NCBI GenBank assembly: GCA_963556195.1
Contig: CAUVYP010001208.1
Location: 992,001 to 1,056,000 of the forward strand
Direction: 5' to 3'
Origin: Sepiola atlantica
Taxonomy: Eukaryota; Mollusca; Cephalopoda; Sepiida; Sepiolidae
Length of the DNA: 64,000 bases
Shown: piece after piece, positions 20,977 through 33,851 of the stretch
Numbering within the stretch: the stretch's first letter is position 1
Layout of the letters: each line of letters opens with the position of its first letter
Notes under the pieces: model-generated
What the model was told of the DNA's origin: nothing
The model's input: the letters and a program-made list of their open reading frames with translations, nothing else
The model's database searches: none
Position numbers and translations under genes: made by a program

Positions 20977-23900
20977 GATACAAACTGAATACGCAAAACA
21001 TCAACAAAATTTAGCGCGTTTTAAAGTTGATATCGCTTTTGTTTATAACTTCCACATTTATTCGAATTGTGCAACAAAACTTTGCAGACAGTCGCGGAGA
21101 CACATTTCCTACTGAAGTACCAAGTGTCAGAAGTGCAGATCTTGTACTGCCGGAGATATGTCGATACAAACTGAATACGCAAAACATCAACAAAATTTAG
21201 CGCGTTTTAAAGTTGATATCGCTTTTGTTTATAACTTCCACATTTATTCGAATTGTGCAACGAAACTTTGCAGACAGTCTCGAATAGGCCCTTACCACTG
21301 AAGTACCAAGTTTCGGAAGTGCAGCTCTTGTACTGCCGGAGATATGTCGATACAAACTGAATACGAAAAACATCAACAAAATTTAGCGCGTTTTAAAGTT
21401 GATATCGCTTTTGTTTATAACTTCCACATTTATTCGAATTGTGCAACGAAACTTTGCAGACAGTCGCGGAGACACATTACTTACTGAAGTACGAAGTTTC
21501 AGAAGTGCAGCGCTTGTACTGCCGGAGATATGTCGATACAAACTGAATACGCAAAACATCAACAAAATTTAGCGCGTTTTAAAGTTGATATCGCTTTTGT
21601 GTATAACTTATACATTTATTCGAATTGTGCAACGAAACTTTGCAGACAGTCTCGAATAGGCTTTTTCTACTGAAGTATTAAGTTTCAGAAGTGCAGCTCT
21701 TGTACTGCCGGAGATATGTCGATACAAACTGAATACGCAAAACATCAACAAAATTAAGCGCGTTTTAAAGTTGATATCGCTTTTGTTAATAACTTCCACA
21801 TTTATTCGAATTGTGCAACAAAACTTTGCAGACAGTCGCGGAGACACATGTTCTACTGAAGTACGAAGTTTCAGAAGTGCAGCTCTTGTACTGCCGGAGA
21901 TATGTCGATACAAACTGAATACGCAAAACATCAACAAAATTTAGCGCGTTTTAAAGTTGATATCGCTTTTGTTTATAACTTCCACATTTATTCGAATTGT
22001 GCAACGAAACTTTGCAGACAGTCTCGAATAGGCTTTTTCTACTGAAGTATTAAGTTTCAGAAGTGCAGCTCTTGTACTGCCGGAGATATGTCGATACAAA
22101 CTGAATACGCAAAACATCAACAAAATTTAGCGCGTTTTAAAGTTGATATCGCTTTTGTTTATAACTCTCACATTTATTCGAATTGTGCAACGAAACTTTG
22201 CAGACAGTCGCGGAGACACATTTCCTACTAAAGTACCAAGTTTCAGAAGTGCAGCTCTTGTATTGCCGGAGATATGTCGATACAAACTGAATACGCAAAA
22301 CATCAACAAAATTTAGCGCGTTTTAAAGTTGATATCGCTTTTGTGTATAACTTCCACATTTATTGGAATTGTGCAACGAAACTTTGCAGACAGTCCCGAA
22401 TGGGCCTTTTCTACTGAAGTACCAAGTTTCAGAAGTGCAGCTCTTTTACTGCCGGAGATATGTCGATACAAACTGAATACGCAAAACATCAACAAAATTT
22501 AGCGCGTTTTAAAGTTGATATCGCTTTTGTTTATAACTTCAACATTTATTCGAATTGTGACACGAAACTTTGTAGACAGTCGCGGAGACACATTTCCTAC
22601 TGAAGTACCAAGTTTCAGAAGTGCAGCTCTTGTACTGCCGGAGATATGTCGATACAAACTGAATACGCAAAACATCAACAAAATTTAGCGCGTTTTAAAG
22701 TTGATATCGCTTTTGTTTATAACTTCCACATTTATTCGAATTGTGCAACGAAACTTTGCAGACAGTCTCGAATAGGCCTTGTCTACTGAAGTACTAAGTT
22801 TCAGAAGTGCAGCTCTTGTACTTCCGGAGATCGGTCGATACAAACTGAATACGCAAAACATCAACAAAATTGAGCGCGTTTTAAAGTTGATATCGCTTTT
22901 GTGTATAACTTCCACATTTATTCGAATTGTGCAACGAAACTTTGCAGACAGTCTCGAATAGGCCTTTTCTACTGAAGTACCAAGTTTCAGAAGTGCAGCT
23001 CTTGTACTGCCGGAGATATGTCGATACAAACTGAATACGCAAAACATCAACATAATTTAGCGCGTTTTAAAGTTGATATCGCTTTTGTTTATAACTTCCA
23101 CATTTATTCGAATTGTGCAACGAAACTTTGCAGACAGTCTCGAATAGGCCTTGTCTACTAAAGTACCAAGTTTCAGAAGTGCAGCCTTTGTACTACCGAA
23201 GATATGTCGATACAAACTGAATACGCAAAACATCAACAAAATTTAGCGCGTTTTAAAGTTGATATCGCTTTTGTTTATAACTTCCACATTTATTCGAATT
23301 GTGCAACGAGACTTTGCAGACAGTCTCGAATAAGCCTTGTCTACTGAAGTACGAAGTTTCAGAAGTGCAGCTCTTGTACTGCCGGAGATATGTCGATACA
23401 AACTGAATACGCAAAACATCAACCAAATTTAGCGCGTTTTAAAGTTGATATCGCTTTTGTTTATAACTTCCACATTTATTCGAATTGTGTAACGAAACTT
23501 TGCAGACAGTCTCGAATAGGCCTTGTCTACTGAAGTACTAAGTTTCAGAAGTGCAGCTCTTGTACTTCCGGAGATATGTCGATACAAACTGAATACGCAA
23601 AACATCAACAAAATTTTGCGCGTTTTAAAGTTGATATCGCTTTTGTTTATAACTTCCACATTTATTCGAATTGTGCAACGAAACTTTGCAGACAGTCTCA
23701 AATGGGCGTTTTCTACTGAAGTACCAAGTTTCAGAAGTGCAGCTTTTGTACTGCCAGAGATATCGCGATACAAACTGAATACGCAAAACATCAACCAAAT
23801 TTAGCGCGTTTTAAAGTTGATATCGCTTTTGTGTATAACTTCCACATTTATTCGAATTGTGCAACGAAACTTTGCAGACAGTCTCGAATGGGCGTTTTCT

Positions 23901-26782
23901 ACTGAAGTACCAAGTTTCAGAAGTGCAGCTCTTGTACTGCTGGAGATATTTCGATACAAACTGAATACGCAAAACATCAACAAAATTTAGCGCGTTTTAA
24001 AGTTGATATCGCTTTTGTTTATAACTTCCACATTTATTCGAATTGTGCAACGAAACTTTGCAGAGAGTCCTGAATGGGCCTTTACTACTGAAGTACCAAG
24101 TTTCAGAAGTGCAGCTCTTGTACTGCCGGAGATATGTCGATACAAACTGAATACGCAAAACATCAACAAAATTTAGCGCGTTTTAAAGTTGATATCGCTT
24201 TTGTTCATAACTTCCACATTTATTCGAATTGTGCAACGAAACTTTGCAGACAGTCGCGGAGACACATTTTCTACTGAAGTACCAAGGTTCAGAAGTGCAG
24301 CTCTTGTACTGCCGGAGATATGTCGATACAAACTGAATACGCAAAACATCAACAAAATTTAGCGCGTTTCAAAGTTGATATCGCTTTTGTTTATAACTTC
24401 CACATTTATTCGAATTGTGCAACGAAACTGTGCAGACAGTCGCGGAGACCCATGTTCTACTGAAGTACCAAGTTTCAGAAGTGCAGCTTTTGTACTGCCG
24501 GAGATATGTCGATACAAACTGAATACGCAAAACATCAACAAAATTTAACGCGTTTTAAAGTTGATATCGCTTTTGTTTATAACTTCCACATTTATTCGAA
24601 TTGTGCAACGAAACTTTGCAGACAGTCTCGAATAGGCCTTGTCTACTGAAGTACCAAGTTTCAGAAGTGCAGCTCTTGTACTGCCGGAGATATCTCGATA
24701 CAAACTGAATACGCAAAACATCAGCAAAATTTAGCGCGTTTTAAAGTTGATATCGCTTTTGTTTATAACTTCCACATTTATTCGAATTGTGCAACGAAAC
24801 TTTGCAGACAGTCTCGAATAGGCCCTTACTACTGAAGTACCAAGTTTCGGAAGTGCAGCTCTTGTACTGCCGGAGATATGTCGATACAAACTGAATACGA
24901 AAAACATCAACAAAATTTAGCGCGTTTTAAAGTTGATATCGCTTTTGTTTATAACTTCCACATTTATTCGAATTGTGCAACGAAACTTTGCAGACAGTCG
25001 CGGAGACACATTACTTACTGAAGTACCAAGTTTCAGAAGTGCAGCTCTTGTACTGCCGGAGATATGTCGATACAAACTGAATACGAAAAACATCAACAAA
25101 ATTTAGCGCGTTTTAAAGTTGATATCGCTTTTGTTTATAACTTCCACATTTATTCGAATTGTGCAACGAAACTTTGCAGACAGTCTCGAATAGGCCTTGT
25201 CTACTGAAGTACTAAGTTTCAGAAGTGCAGCTCTTGCACTTCCGGAGATATGTCGATACAAACTGAATACGCAAAACATCAACAAAATTTTGCGCGTTTT
25301 AAAGTTGATATCGCTTTTGTTTATAACTTCCACATTTATTCGAATTGTGCAACGAAACTTTGCAGACAGTCTCAAATGGGCGTTTTGCTACTGAAGTACC
25401 AAGTTTCAGAAGTGCAGCTTTTGTACTGCCAGAGATATCGCGATACAAACTGAATACGCAAAACATCAACAAAATTTAGCGCGTTTTAAAGTTGATATCG
25501 CTTTTGTGTATAACTTCCACATTTATTCGAATTGTGCAACGAAACTTTGCAGACAGTCTCGAATAGGCGTTTTCTACTGAAGTACCAAGTTTCAGAATTG
25601 CAGCTTTTGTACTGCCGGAGATATGTCGATACAAACTGAATACGCAAAACATCAACAAAATTTAGCGCGTTTTAAAGTTGATATCGCTTTTGTTTATAAC
25701 TTCCACATTTATTCGAATTGTGCAACGAAACTTTGCAGACAGTCCTGAATGGGCCTTTTCTACTGGAGTACTAAGTTTCAGAAGTGCAGCTCTTGTACTG
25801 CCGGAGATATGTCGATACAAACTGAATACGCAAAACATCAACAAAATTTAGCGCGTTTTAAAGTTGATATCGCTTTTGTTCATAACTTCCACATTTATTC
25901 GAATTGTGCAACGAAACTTTGCAGACAGTCGCGGAGACACATTTTCTACTGAAGTACCAAGTTTCAGAAGTGCAGCTCTTGTACTGCCGGAGATATGTCG
26001 ATACAAACTGAATACGCAAAACATCAACAAAATTTAGCGCGTTTCAAAGTTGATATCGCTTTTGTTTATAACTTCCACATTTATTCGAATTGTGCAACGA
26101 AACTGTGCAGACAGTCGCGGAGACCCATGTTCTACTGAAGTACTAAGTTTCAGAAGTGCAGCTTTTGTACTGCCGGAGATATGTCGATACAAACTGAATA
26201 CGCAAAACATCAACAAAATTTAACGCGTTTTGAAGTTGATATCGCTTTTGTTTATAACTTCCACATTTATTCGAATTGTGCAACGAAACTTTGCAGACAG
26301 TCTCGAATAGGCCTTGTCTACTGAAGTACCAAGTTTCAGAAGTGCAGCTCTTGTACTGCCGGAGATATCTCGATACAAACTGAATACTCAAAACATCAGC
26401 AAAATTTAGCGCGTTTTAAAGTTGATATCGCTTTTGTTTATAACTTCCACATTTATTCGAATTGTGCAACAAAACTTTGCAGACAGTCGCGGAGACACAT
26501 TTCCTACTGAAGTACCAAGTGTCAGAAGTGCAGATCTTGTACTGCCGGAGATATGTCGATACAAACTGAATACGCAAAACATCAACAAAATTTAGCGCGT
26601 TTTAAAGTTGATATCGCTTTTGTTTATAACTTCCACATTTATTCGAATTGTGCTACGAAACTTTGCAGACAGTCTCGAATAGGCCCTTACTACTGAAGTA
26701 CCAAGTTTCAGAAGTGCAGCTCTTGTACTGCCGGAGATATGTCGATACAAACTGAATACGAAAAACATCAACAAAATCTAGC

Positions 26783-26968
26783 GCGTTTTAAAGTTGATAT
26801 CGCTTTTGTTCATAACTTCCACATTTATTCGAATTGTGCAACGAAACTTTGCAGACAGTCGCGGAGACACATTTCCTACTGAAGTACCAAGTGTCAGAAG
26901 TGCAGCTCTTGTACTGCCGGAGATATGTCGATACAAACTGAATACGCAAAACATCAACAAAATTTAGC
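26783..26968. repeat. Hybrid monomer, ENV-type head with L-type tail
   Basis: The head GTTCATAAC is private to ENV units of this domain, while CATTTCCTAC with AAGTGTCAG is the L type; the L mark ACAAAAC is absent. The junction just before it has AATCTAGCG in place of AATTTAGCG. It lies close to the right edge of the first family-2 domain. Confidence 0.6.
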
Positions 26969-29386
26969 GCGTTTTAAAGTTGATATCGCTTTTGTTTATA
27001 ACTTCCACATTTATTCGAATTGTGCAACGAAACTTTGCAGACAGTCTCGAATAGGCGTTTTCTACTGAAGTACCAAGTTTCAGAAGTGCAGCTCTTGTAC
27101 TGCCGGAGATATGTCGATACAAACTGAATACGCAAAACATCAACAAAATTTAGCGCGTTTTAAAGTTGATATCGCTTTTGTTTATAACTTAAACATTTAT
27201 TCGAATTGTGCAACGAAACTTTGTAGACAGTCGCGGAGACACATTTCCTACTGAAGTACCAAGTTTCAGAAGTGCAGCTATTGTACTGCCGGAGATATGT
27301 CGATACAAACTGAATACGCAAAACATCAACAAAATTTAGCGCGTTTTAAAGTTGACATCGCTTTTGTTTACAACTCTCACATTTATTCGAATTGTGCAAC
27401 GAAACTTTGCAGACAGTCGCGGAGACACATTTCCTACTGAAGTACCAAGTTTCAGAAGTGCAGCTCTTGTACTGCCGGAGATATGTCGATACAAACTGAA
27501 TACGCAAAACATCAACAAAATTTAGCGCGTTTTAAAGTTGATATCGCTTTTGTGTATAACTTCCACATTTATTGGAATTGTGCAACGAAACTTTGCAGAC
27601 AGTCCCGAATGGGCCTTTTCTACTGAAGTACCAAGTTTCAGAAGTGCAGCTCTTTTACTGCCGGAGATATGTCGATACAAACTGAATACGCAAAACATCA
27701 ACAAAATTTAGCGCGTTTTAAAGTTGATATCGCTTTTGTTTATAACTTAAACATTTATTCGAATTGTGCAACGAAACTTTGTAGACAGTCGCGGAGACAC
27801 ATTTCCTACTGAAGTACCAAGTTTCAGAAGTGCAGCTCTTGTACTGCCGGAGATATGTCGATACAAACTGAATACGCAAAACATCAACAAAATTTAGCGC
27901 GTTTTAAAGTTGATATCGCTTTTGTTTATAACTTCCACATTTATTCGAATTGTGCAACAAAACTTGGCAGACAGTCGCGGAGACACATTTCCTACTGAAG
28001 TACTAAGTGTCAGAAGTGCAGCTCTTGTACTGCCGGAGATATGTCGATACAAACTGAATACGCAAAACATCAACAAAATTTAGCGCGTTTCAAAGTGGAT
28101 ATCGCTTTTGTTTATAACTTCCACATTTATTCGAATTGTGCAACGAAACTTTGCAGACAGTCTCGAATAGGCCCTTACTACTGAAGTCAGAAGTGTCAGA
28201 AGTGCAGATCTTGTACTGCCGGAGATATGTCGATACAAACTGAATACGCAAAACATCAACAAAATTTAGCGCGTTTTAAAGTTGATATCGCTTTTGTTTA
28301 TAACTTCCACATTTATTCGAATTGTGCAACGAAACTTTGCAGACAGTCGCGGAGACACATTACTTACTGAAGTACGAAGTTTAAGAAGTGCAGCTCTTGT
28401 ACTGCCGGAGATATGTCGATACAAACTGAATACGCAAAACATCAACAAAATTTAGCGCGTTTTAAAGTTGATATCGCTTTTGTTTACAACTCTCACATTT
28501 ATTCGAATTGTGCAACGAAACTTTGCAGACAGTCGCGGAGACACATTTCCTACTGAAGTACCAAGTTTCAGAAGTGCAGCTCTTGTACTGCCGGAGATAT
28601 GTCGATACAAACTGAATACGCAAAACATCAACAAAATTTAGCGCGTTTTAAAGTTGATATCGCTTTTGTGTATAACTTCCACATTTATTGGAATTGTGCA
28701 ACGAAACTTTGCAGACAGTCCCGAATGGGCCTTTACTACTGAAGTACCAAGTTTCAGAAGTGCAGCTCTTTTACTGCCGGAGATATGTCGATACAAACTG
28801 AATACGCAAAACATCAACAAAATTTAGCGCGTTTTAAAGTTGATATCGCTTTTGTTTATAACTTCAACATTTATTCGAATTGTGCAACGAAACTTTGTAG
28901 ACAGTCGCGGAGACACATTTCCTACTGAAGTACCAAGTTTCAGAAGTGCAGCTCTTGTACTGCCGGAGATATGTCGATACAAACTGAATACGCAAAACAT
29001 CAACAAAATTTAGCGCGTTTTAAAGTTGATATCGCTTTTGTTAATAACTTCCACATTTATTCGAATTGTGCAACAAAACTTTGCTGACAGTCGCGGAGAC
29101 ACATGTTCTACTGAAGTACGAAGTTTCAGAAGTGCAGCTCTTGTACTGCCGGAGATATGTCGATACAAACTGAATACGCAAAACATCAACAAAATTTAGC
29201 GCGTTTTAAAGTTGATATCGCTTTTGTTTATAACTTCCACATTTATTCGAATTGTGCAACGAAACTTTGCAGACAGTCTCGAATAGGCCTTGTCAACTGA
29301 AGTACTAAGTTTCAGAAGTGCAGCTCTTGTACTTCCGGAGATCGGTCGATACAAACTGAATACGCAAAACATCAACAAAATTTAGC

Positions 29387-30874
29387 GCGTTTTAAAGTTG
29401 ATATCGCTTTTGTGTATAACTTCCACATTTATTCGAATTGTGCAACGAAACTTTGCAGACAGTCTCGAATAGGCCTTGTCTACTGAAGTACCAAGTTTCA
29501 GAAGTGCAGCTCTTGTACTGCCGGAGATATGTCGATACAAACTGAATACGCAAAACATCAACATAATTTAGCGCGTTTTAAAGTTGATATCGCTTTTGTT
29601 TATAACTTCCACATTTATTCGAATTGTGCAACGAAACTTTGCAGACAGTCTCGAATAGGCCTTGTCTACTAAAGTACCAAGTGTCAGAAGTGCAGCATTT
29701 GTACTGCCGAAGATATGTCGATACAAACTGAATACGCAAAACATCAACAAAATTTAGCGCGTTTTAAAGTTGATATCGCTTTTGTTTATAACTTCCACAT
29801 TTATTCGAATTGTGCAACGAAACTTTGCAGACAGTCTCGAATAAGCCTTGTCTACTGAAGTACCAAGTTTCAGAAGTGCAGCTCTTGTACTGCCGGAGAT
29901 ATGTCGATACAAACTGAATACGCAAAACATCAACAAAATTTAGCGCGTTTTAAAGTTGATATCGCTTTTGTTTATAACTTCCACATTTATTCGAATTGTG
30001 CAACGAAACTTTGCAGACAGTCGCGGAGACACATTTCCTACTGAAGTACCAAGTTTCAGAAGTGCAGCTCTTGTACTGCCGGAGATATGTCGATACAAAC
30101 TGAATACGCAAAACATCAACAAAATTTAGCGCGTTTTAAAGTTGATATCGCTTTTGTGTATAACTTCCACATTTATTCGAATTGTGCAACGAAACTTTGC
30201 AGACAGTCCCGAATGGGCCTTTTCTACTGAAGTACCAAGTTTCAGAAGTGCAGCTCTTTTACTGCCGGAGATATGTCGATACAAACTGAATACGCAAAAC
30301 ATCAACAAAATTTAGCGCGTTTTAAAGTTGATATCGCTTTTGTTTATAACTTCCACATTTATTCGAATTGTGCAACGAAACTTTGTAGAAAGTCGCGGAG
30401 ACACATTTCCTACTGAAGTACCAAGTTTCAGAAGTGCAGCTTGTGTACTGCCGGAGATATGTCGATACAAACTGAATACGCAAAACATCAACAAAATTTA
30501 GCGCGTTTTAAAGTTGATATCGCTTTTGTTAATAACTTCCACATTTATTCGAATTGTGCAACAAAACTTTGCAGACAGTCGCGGAGACACATGTTCTACT
30601 GAAGTACGAAGTTTCAGAAGTGCAGCTCTTGTACTGCCGGAGATATGTCGATACAAACTGAATACGCAAAACATCAACCAAATTTAGCGCGTTTTAAAGT
30701 TGATATCGCTTTTGTGTATAACTTCCACATTTATTCGAATTGTGCAACGAAACTTTGCAGACAGTCTCGAATAGGCCTTGTCTACTGAAGTACCAAGTTT
30801 CAGAAGTGCAGCTCTTGTACTGCCGGAGATATGTCGATACAAACTGAATACGCAAAACATCAACATAATTTAGC
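29387..30874. repeat. 8-monomer block D-F-C-G2-K2-T-E2-D, partly duplicated at once
   Basis: The block of 1488 bp is followed by another D-F-C-G2-K2-T-E2 series from 30875, so F units at 29573 and 31061 are exactly 1488 bp apart and both have AAGTGTCAG with GCATTTGTAC. Two D units are adjacent (30689 and 30875), the product expected of an unequal exchange between D units. The first C unit here lacks the usual CGAGAC mark (CGAAAC), so the copies are not identical. Confidence 0.75.
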
Positions 30875-31432
30875 GCGTTTTAAAGTTGATATCGCTTTTG
30901 TGTATAACTTCCACATTTATTCGAATTGTGCAACGAAACTTTGCAGACAGTCTCGAATAGGCCTTGTCTACTGAAGTACCAAGTTTCAGAAGTGCAGCTC
31001 TTGTACTGCCGGAGATATGTCGATACAAACTGAATACGCAAAACATCAACATAATTTAGCGCGTTTTAAAGTTGATATCGCTTTTGTTTATAACTTCCAC
31101 ATTTATTCGAATTGTGCAACGAAACTTTGCAGACAGTCTCGAATAGGCCTTGTCTACTAAAGTACCAAGTGTCAGAAGTGCAGCATTTGTACTGCCGAAG
31201 ATATGTCGATACAAACTGAATACGCAAAACATCAACAAAATTTAGCGCGTTTTAAAGTTGATATCGCTTTTGTTTATAACTTCCACATTTATTCGAATTG
31301 TGCAACGAGACTTTGCAGACAGTCTCGAATAAGCCTTGTCTACTGAAGTACCAAGTTTCAGAAGTGCAGCTCTTGTACTGCCGGAGATATGTCGATACAA
31401 ACTGAATACGCAAAACATCAACAAAATTTAGC

Positions 31433-33851
31433 GCGTTTTAAAGTTGATATCGCTTTTGTTTATAACTTCCACATTTATTCGAATTGTGCAACGAAACTTT
31501 GCAGACAGTCGCGGAGACACATTTCCTACTGAAGTACCAAGTTTCAGAAGTGCAGCTCTTGTACTGCCGGAGATATGTCGATACAAACTGAATACGCAAA
31601 ACATCAACAAAATTTAGCGCGTTTTAAAGTTGATATCGCTTTTGTGTATAACTTCCACATTTATTCGAATTGTGCAACGAAACTTTGCAGACAGTCCCGA
31701 ATGGGCCTTTTCTACTGAAGTACCAAGTTTCAGAAGTGCAGCTCTTTTACTGCCGGAGATATGTCGATACAAACTGAATACGCAAAACATCAACAAAATT
31801 TAGCGCGTTTTAAAGTTGATATCGCTTTTGTTTATAACTTCCACATTTATTCGAATTGTGCAACGAAACTTTGTAGACAGTCGCGGAGACACATTTCCTA
31901 CTGAAGTACCAAGTTTCAGAAGTGCAGCTTGTGTACTGCCGGAGATATGTCGATACAAACTGAATACGCAAAACATCAACAAAATTTAGCGCGTTTTAAA
32001 GTTGATATCGCTTTTGTTAATAACTTCCACATTTATTCGAATTGTGCAACAAAACTTTGCAGACAGTCGCGGAGACACATGTTCTACTGAAGTACGAAGT
32101 TTCAGAAGTGCAGCTCTTGTACTGCCGGAGATATGTCGATACAAACTGAATACGCAAAACATCAACCAAATTTAGCGCGTTTTAAAGTTGGATATCGCTT
32201 TTGTTTATAACTTCCACATTTATTCGAATTGTGCAACGAAACTTTGCAGACAATCTCGAATAGGCCTTGTCTACTGAAGTACTAAGTTTCAGAAGTGCAG
32301 CTCTTGTACTTCCGGAGATATGTCGATACAAACTGAATACGCAAAACATCAACAAAATTTTGCGCGTTTTAAAGTTGATATCGCTTTTGTTTATAACTTC
32401 CACATTTATTCGAATTGTGCAACAAAGCTTGGCAGACAGTCGCGGAGACACATTTCCTACTGAAGTACCAAGTGTCAGAAGTGCAGCTCTTGTACTGCCG
32501 GAGATATGTCGATACAAACTGAATACGCAAAACATCAACAAAATTTAGCGCGTTTTAAAGTGGATATCGCTTTTGTTTATAACTTCCACATTTATTCGAA
32601 TTGTGCAACGAAACTTTGCAGACAGTCTCGAATAGGCCCTTACTACTGAAGTACCAAGTTTCAGAAGTGCAGCTCTTGTACTGCCGGAGATATGTCGATA
32701 CAAACTGAATACGCAAAACATCAACAAAATTTAGCGCGTTTTAAAGTTGATATCGCTTTTGTTTATAACTTCCACATTTATTCGAATTGTGCAACGAAAC
32801 TTTGCAGACAGTCGCGGAGACACATTACTTACTGAAGTACCAAGTTTCAGAAGTGCAGCTCTTGTACTGCCGGAGATATGTCGATACAAACTGAATACGC
32901 AAAACATCAACAAAATTTAGCGCGTTTTAAAGTTGACATCGCTTTTGTTTACAACTCTCACATTTATTCGAATTGTGCAACGAAACTTTGCAGACAGTCG
33001 CGGAGACACATTTCCTACTGAAGTACCAAGTTTCAGAAGTGCAGCTCTTGTACTGCCGGAGATATGTCGATACAAACTGAATACGCAAAACATCAACAAA
33101 ATTTAGCGCGTTTTAAAGTTGATATCGCTTTTGTGTATAACTTCCACATTTATTGGAATTGTGCAACGAAACTTTGCAGACAGTCCCGAATGGGCCTTTT
33201 CTACTGAAGTACCAAGTTTCAGAAGTGCAGCTCTTTTACTGCCGGAGATATGTCGATACAAACTGAATACGCAAAACATCAACAAAATTTAGCGCGTTTT
33301 AAAGTTGATATCGCTTTTGTTTATAACTTAAACATTTATTCGAATTGTGCAACGAAACTTTGTAGACAGTCGCAGAGACACATTTCCTACTGAAGTACCA
33401 AGTTTCATAAGTGCAGCTATTGTACTGCCGGAGATATGTCGATACAAACTGAATACGCAAAACATCAACAAAATTTAGCGCGTTTTAAAGTTGATATCGC
33501 TTTTGTTAATAACTTCCACATTTATTCAAATTGTGCAACAAAACTTTGCTGACAGTCGCGGAGACACATGTTCTACTGAAGTACGAAGTTTCAGAAGTGC
33601 AGCTCTTGTACTGCCGGAGATATGTCGATACAAACTGAATACGCAAAACATCAACAAAATTTAGCGCGTTTTAAAGTTGACATCGCTTTTGTTTACAACT
33701 CTCACATTTATTCGAATTGTGCAACGAAACTTTGCAGACAGTCGCGGAGACACATTTCCTACTGAAGTACCAAGTTTCAGAAGTGCAGCTCTTGTACTGC
33801 CGGAGATATGTCGATACAAACTGAATACGCAAAACATCAACAAAATTTAGC
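31433..33851. repeat. 2419-bp tandem duplication, copy 1 (13 monomers)
   Basis: Order G2-K2-T-E2-A1-L-V-S-R-K-G-E-R. Marks shared only with 33852-36270: one extra base in AAAGTTGGATATC (near 32186), AAGCTT at 32425-32430, CGCAGAGAC with TTTCATAAG (near 33372-33412) and TTATTCAAATTG (near 33523). The extra base explains 2419 instead of 2418. Confidence 0.9.
32425..32430. other. AAGCTT in a local L-monomer variant (first of four)
   Basis: ACAAAACTTGGC of ordinary L units is ACAAAGCTTGGC here, creating AAGCTT. The same variant occurs at 34844-34849, 37820-37825 and 39308-39313 and nowhere else I could see. The four spacings (2419, 2976 and 1488 bp) trace successive local duplications of one mutant monomer. 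Confidence 0.85.

Larger units (their letters stand above)
13390..25480. repeat. Large internal segmental duplication, copy 1 (about 12.1 kb)
   Basis: Monomer order and private variants match 42781-57662. The offset is 29391 bp for 13390-17109, 28833 bp from 18412 to about 21380, 28647 bp to 22689, 28833 bp to 23805, 31996 bp to 24735 and 32182 bp to 25480. Every step is a whole number of monomers. Shared private marks include GATATCCCTTTTG (19540s and 48370s), GTCCACTGAAG (19248 and 48080), GCGTTTTTAAGTTG (20270s and 49100s), AGTTCAGCTC (20388 and 49220) and GAAGTAACAAG (20180s and 49010s). The shared block crosses the family-1 to family-2 border, so that border arose once and was copied. 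Confidence 0.85.
19900..27154. repeat. Family-2 domain, first occurrence
   Basis: Thirty-nine monomers. The recurring order is A1-A2-N-(VK)-ENV-H-X-(L')-V'-S, interleaved at 21574-23433 with family-1-like units Y-E-Y'-R'-K-G'-P-D-F'-C. Marks: A1 has GTACTTCCGG and ends ATTTTGCG; A2 has CTCAAATGGGCG and GATATCGCGATAC; N has GGCGTTTTC; ENV has CACATTTTCTAC; H has GTTTCAAAG, ACTGTGCAG and CCCATGTTC; X has TTAACGCG and GATATCTCG; L' has CAGATCTTG; V' has ACGAAAAAC. One A2 unit (25294-25480) is 187 bp because of an extra base in GCGTTTTGCTAC. Confidence 0.8.
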